DNA of 41,556 nucleotides from Bacillus sp. BA3 (GTDB taxonomy: Bacteria; Bacillota; Bacilli; Bacillales; DSM-1321), in NCBI GenBank assembly GCA_002835675.1, contig PIZR01000009.1, forward strand, positions 29,819 to 71,374. Reading direction: 5' to 3'. This document shows positions 39,880-41,556 of the stretch, in pieces; within the stretch, counting starts at the first letter, position 1, and every line of letters starts with the position of its first letter. The position numbers were made by a program, and so were the translations under genes. The notes under the pieces were generated by a model, which did no database searches, was not told the origin of the DNA, and saw nothing but the letters and a program-made list of their open reading frames with translations.

Positions 39880-40633
39880 CACTTTTCACCTTATAAATGA
39901 ACCCAATAATGATGATCGCTAAAAAAAGGATGGTCGATCTAAAGGAAATCAAAATGAAAGCTTCTAAGGTCACTTCGTTAAAAGGCTGGATGATCATTGC
40001 TAATGAATAATTCAGTCCTAAAATTTGTGAAAACCAAATAACAAAGCTTAACGGATACGTATACTTTATATCCGGGAAACACCAACTAAGGACAGTCGCC
40101 ATCCCTGCGCATAAACTAGTGTAAAACCCAAAAATGATGATATAAACCACATTGGTGACAGCAGGCATTTTGTTGGCGAGTGTATATAAAAGATTTTCCG
40201 GGGATAAATCTGGTGTCAACCCTGTATCAAATTCACCATTCATGAATACAAAATATGCAATAATCATGTTTAATAGCAAGCAACCAACCATCACTAAAAA
40301 GGCAAATGACATATTTCCCAATAACATCGTTTTATAATAAGAGTATCGCCCTTTTTTGGTCGCTACGATATAACGGTAGCCTGTTTTATAGTCTTGGATA
40401 TAGCTGTCGGCACACAAGATTAATAGAAAAATAGGCAAAAACCAAATAAGTAGTATTTGCATCATATGACCTAATGAACTTCCCGCTAAAAAAGTGGCTA
40501 GATGGGGAATGATCCATGACTCTGAAACATTGCCGATCAAGATAAATATGTCAATAATAACAATTGCCATTATACATAACACGATGAACTTTGTTTTTTT
40601 ATTATTTGTTAATCGATAATAATAACTATTCAT
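39869..40633 (-). CDS. ABC transporter membrane protein 1
   Basis: A 254-residue protein with six predicted helices, beginning 'FIVLCIMAIVIIDIFILIG' and ending 'ILFLAIIIIGFIYKVKSDEV'. A large outer loop lies between helices 1 and 2 and another contains 'GEFDTGLTPDLSPENL'. AAAGGGAG precedes the ATG. First membrane gene of the locus, 70 bases after the secreted protein gene and separated from it by a hairpin. Confidence 0.75.
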   Translation of the reverse strand: MNSYYYRLTNNKKTKFIVLCIMAIVIIDIFILIGNVSESWIIPHLATFLAGSSLGHMMQILLIWFLPIFLLILCADSYIQDYKTGYRYIVATKKGRYSYYKTMLLGNMSFAFLVMVGCLLLNMIIAYFVFMNGEFDTGLTPDLSPENLLYTLANKMPAVTNVVYIIIFGFYTSLCAGMATVLSWCFPDIKYTYPLSFVIWFSQILGLNYSLAMIIQPFNEVTLEAFILISFRSTILFLAIIIIGFIYKVKSDEV

Positions 40634-40649
40634 TTTGTCTCCCTTTAGA

Positions 40650-40685
40650 AAGCCACCATGAATAGAGAATCATCCAAGGTGGCTT
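40650..40685 (-). terminator. Attenuating hairpin between the secreted protein and its transporter genes
   Basis: AAGCCACC (40650-40657) pairs with GGTGGCTT (40678-40685). On the minus strand the tail is TTTCTAAAGG, too poor for full termination, so partial read-through or processing is likely. Confidence 0.5.
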
Positions 40686-40703
40686 CACCATATTCACCAT
40701 TTT

Positions 40704-41198
40704 TTATTTATTATATTCCGTGGTGTAAGATTCTTTATACTGTCCAGGTAATATTCTCCCTGTCTCTTCATCCCAATATCCGTCTACGGAATAGGTATTA
40801 GAGCTATAATTATTATTTTCTGCCGTTAATCGTACCTCGGTGGCATTGGCACCTGCATTGCCTTTAACATAATGATTGCGCCCACTATTTAAACCGCCGC
40901 TACCGGCTTTCACTTTCGCTGAAGGAGATACATTCGTCCCATTGCTTTTCTCCAGCCAATACGTGGTATAAGTATTCGTACCTTCTTGTGAATGATACAT
41001 TCTCACCTTCCATGTATTCCGTTCCGTAGTCGTTTGGCGATACTTTGTACGTGTATATTCGTTGTCTTGCTCTTTCTTAATCTTAAAGGAATATACCGAA
41101 TTCTCATTCCCAGCTTCAACTGAAAGCGTTCCTAACCCGATTGAGCAAGCTAAAATAGTACCTAATGCTATTACTCTTCCCTTTCTTTTTTTCATCAT
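40704..41198 (-). CDS. DUF2712-like secreted protein
   Basis: A 164-residue exported protein. Residues 1-29 form a Sec signal ('MMKKRKGRVIALGTILAC', h-region) with likely cleavage after 'VEA' (~29). A Cys sits in the h-region, but its context is not a good lipobox. The mature ~135 residues are Thr/Asn/Tyr/Ser-rich with 'YRQTTTERNTWKVRM', 'TTYWLEKSNGTNVSPSAKVK' and 'AENNNYSSNTYSVDGYWDEE', which I recall as the DUF2712 pattern; the function is unknown. Two ATGs are adjacent (41198, 41195), with AGGAG five and eight bases upstream. It heads the ABC operon and could be a bacteriocin-like, matrix or signalling protein. Confidence 0.75.
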   Translation of the reverse strand: MMKKRKGRVIALGTILACSIGLGTLSVEAGNENSVYSFKIKKEQDNEYTRTKYRQTTTERNTWKVRMYHSQEGTNTYTTYWLEKSNGTNVSPSAKVKAGSGGLNSGRNHYVKGNAGANATEVRLTAENNNYSSNTYSVDGYWDEETGRILPGQYKESYTTEYNK

Positions 41199-41411
41199 AT
41201 TTTCTCCTGAAATTTATTTTTGAACAGATTAATGATATATGAACGGCGAGTATGTGAAGTTTCATAATTAAAATGGGACATGCCAAATCTGACATCATGA
41301 AGAAAATGCACATGACAAATCATTTTCTAGCATCACAGCTCGGAAAAGGCATGCTTATAGCAAAAACACCGCCGATGAGAAGCAGTGTTTTGATTCGTTT
41401 CCACACAAAAA
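41199..41411. other. Intergenic, promoter of the ABC/DUF2712 locus
   Basis: Must contain the promoter of the minus-strand operon; TTCACA near 41257 is a possible -35 but no good -10 is 17 bases away. An AAAACAC/GTGTTTT hairpin is at 41363-41391. No gene. Confidence 0.35.
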
Positions 41412-41442
41412 AAGGCCGTTTAACATGTAGTTAAACGGCCTT
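41412..41442 (-). terminator. Terminator of the surface protein gene at the window end
   Basis: AAGGCCGTTTAAC (41412-41424) pairs perfectly with GTTAAACGGCCTT (41430-41442); the minus strand continues with a T run. Confidence 0.9.
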
Positions 41443-41451
41443 CCCCTGTTG

Positions 41452-41556
41452 CTATTTAGCTTTCTTTACGGTTACTTTTGCTGCTTTTCCTGTATTGCCC
41501 GCTTTGTCTTTTGCTGAGACGTATAATGCGGAGCCTGCTTTTTTCTTGCTGATTTT
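41452..41556 (-). CDS. C-terminus of a probable surface/Ig-like repeat protein (partial)
   Basis: The last 34 residues only, cut by the window edge. The sequence 'YVSAKDKAGNTGKAAKVTV' and a Lys/Ala ending (KKAK) resemble the final strand of bacterial Ig-like (Big-type) domains found at the ends of exported Bacillus proteins. The rest is outside the window, so the product cannot be named. Confidence 0.65.
   Translation of the reverse strand, partial: KISKKKAGSALYVSAKDKAGNTGKAAKVTVKKAK

Noticed and set aside
40704..41198. Secreted DUF2712-like protein as a lipoprotein
   Set aside because: The Cys in 'ILAC' is in the middle of the hydrophobic core with Leu at -2, and a better signal-peptidase site (VEA) follows.

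Overview
The window reads as the chromosome of an endospore-forming Bacillaceae bacterium, most likely Peribacillus (the Bacillus simplex / frigoritolerans group) or a close relative. The basis is Bacillus-type genes (glcU-gdh, sigV-rsiV, a PdaC-type deacetylase, yeeI, yojNO, gltC beside the glutamate synthase genes, a Coat F protein), strong AGGAGG ribosome binding sites, and many short U-tailed terminators. The genus is an inference from gene content, not a database result. No rRNA, tRNA, prophage, intact transposase or CRISPR array was seen.

Layout. 1-3360: an ArsR-like regulator, a thioredoxin-like protein, and the glucose pair glcU-gdh. 3549-5100: a POT-family peptide transporter. 5424-8746: a small membrane/coiled-coil protein, then the lysozyme-stress locus, with sigV-rsiV divergent from a PdaC-like peptidoglycan deacetylase and two near-identical ECF-type promoters facing outward between them. 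8798-10505: YeeI (YebC family) and a DUF4261-like protein. 10582-11090: three copies of a degenerate dispersed repeat. 11186-18246: a compact ethanolamine locus (eutW-V-H-A-B-C on the minus strand) without microcompartment genes; it has a consensus sigma-A promoter, a TnrA/GlnR-like box, and an intrinsic terminator with ANTAR-type hexaloops between eutV and eutH. 18424-22315: a DUF4023-like small protein, a membrane protein with an RCK_C-like tail, and the MoxR/VWA pair yojN-yojO. 22382-24257: more dispersed repeats, then brnQ and its promoter. 24433-27784: maa, a YhfK-like SDR, a CD3324-type helix-turn-helix protein behind an elaborate leader with a 30-codon upstream ORF, a FusB/C-type EF-G-binding protein and a MEDS-domain protein. 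27874-28095: a 21-bp tandem repeat array. 28115-35238: glutamate synthase (small and large subunits) divergent from gltC, with promoter and GltC box visible. 35319-37016: a Coat F protein behind a 13-bp inverted repeat, a lipoprotein, and a decayed stretch with an alcohol dehydrogenase remnant and a possible small secreted peptide. 37152-41198: a six-gene export/ABC locus: secreted DUF2712-like protein, three six-helix membrane proteins, an ABC ATPase and an anchored extracytoplasmic protein. 41452-41556: the C-terminus of a probable surface protein.

How the parts fit. Several loci deal with nitrogen: ethanolamine ammonia-lyase releases ammonia, glutamate synthase assimilates it through glutamine, and the peptide and branched-chain amino-acid transporters bring in organic nitrogen. 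The TnrA/GlnR-like box upstream of eutW ties the ethanolamine genes to nitrogen status. Envelope defence is the second theme (SigV/RsiV/PdaC). The best candidates for undescribed biology are the DUF2712-type secreted protein with its ABC machinery, the upstream-ORF leader of the CD3324-like gene, and the 21-bp array.
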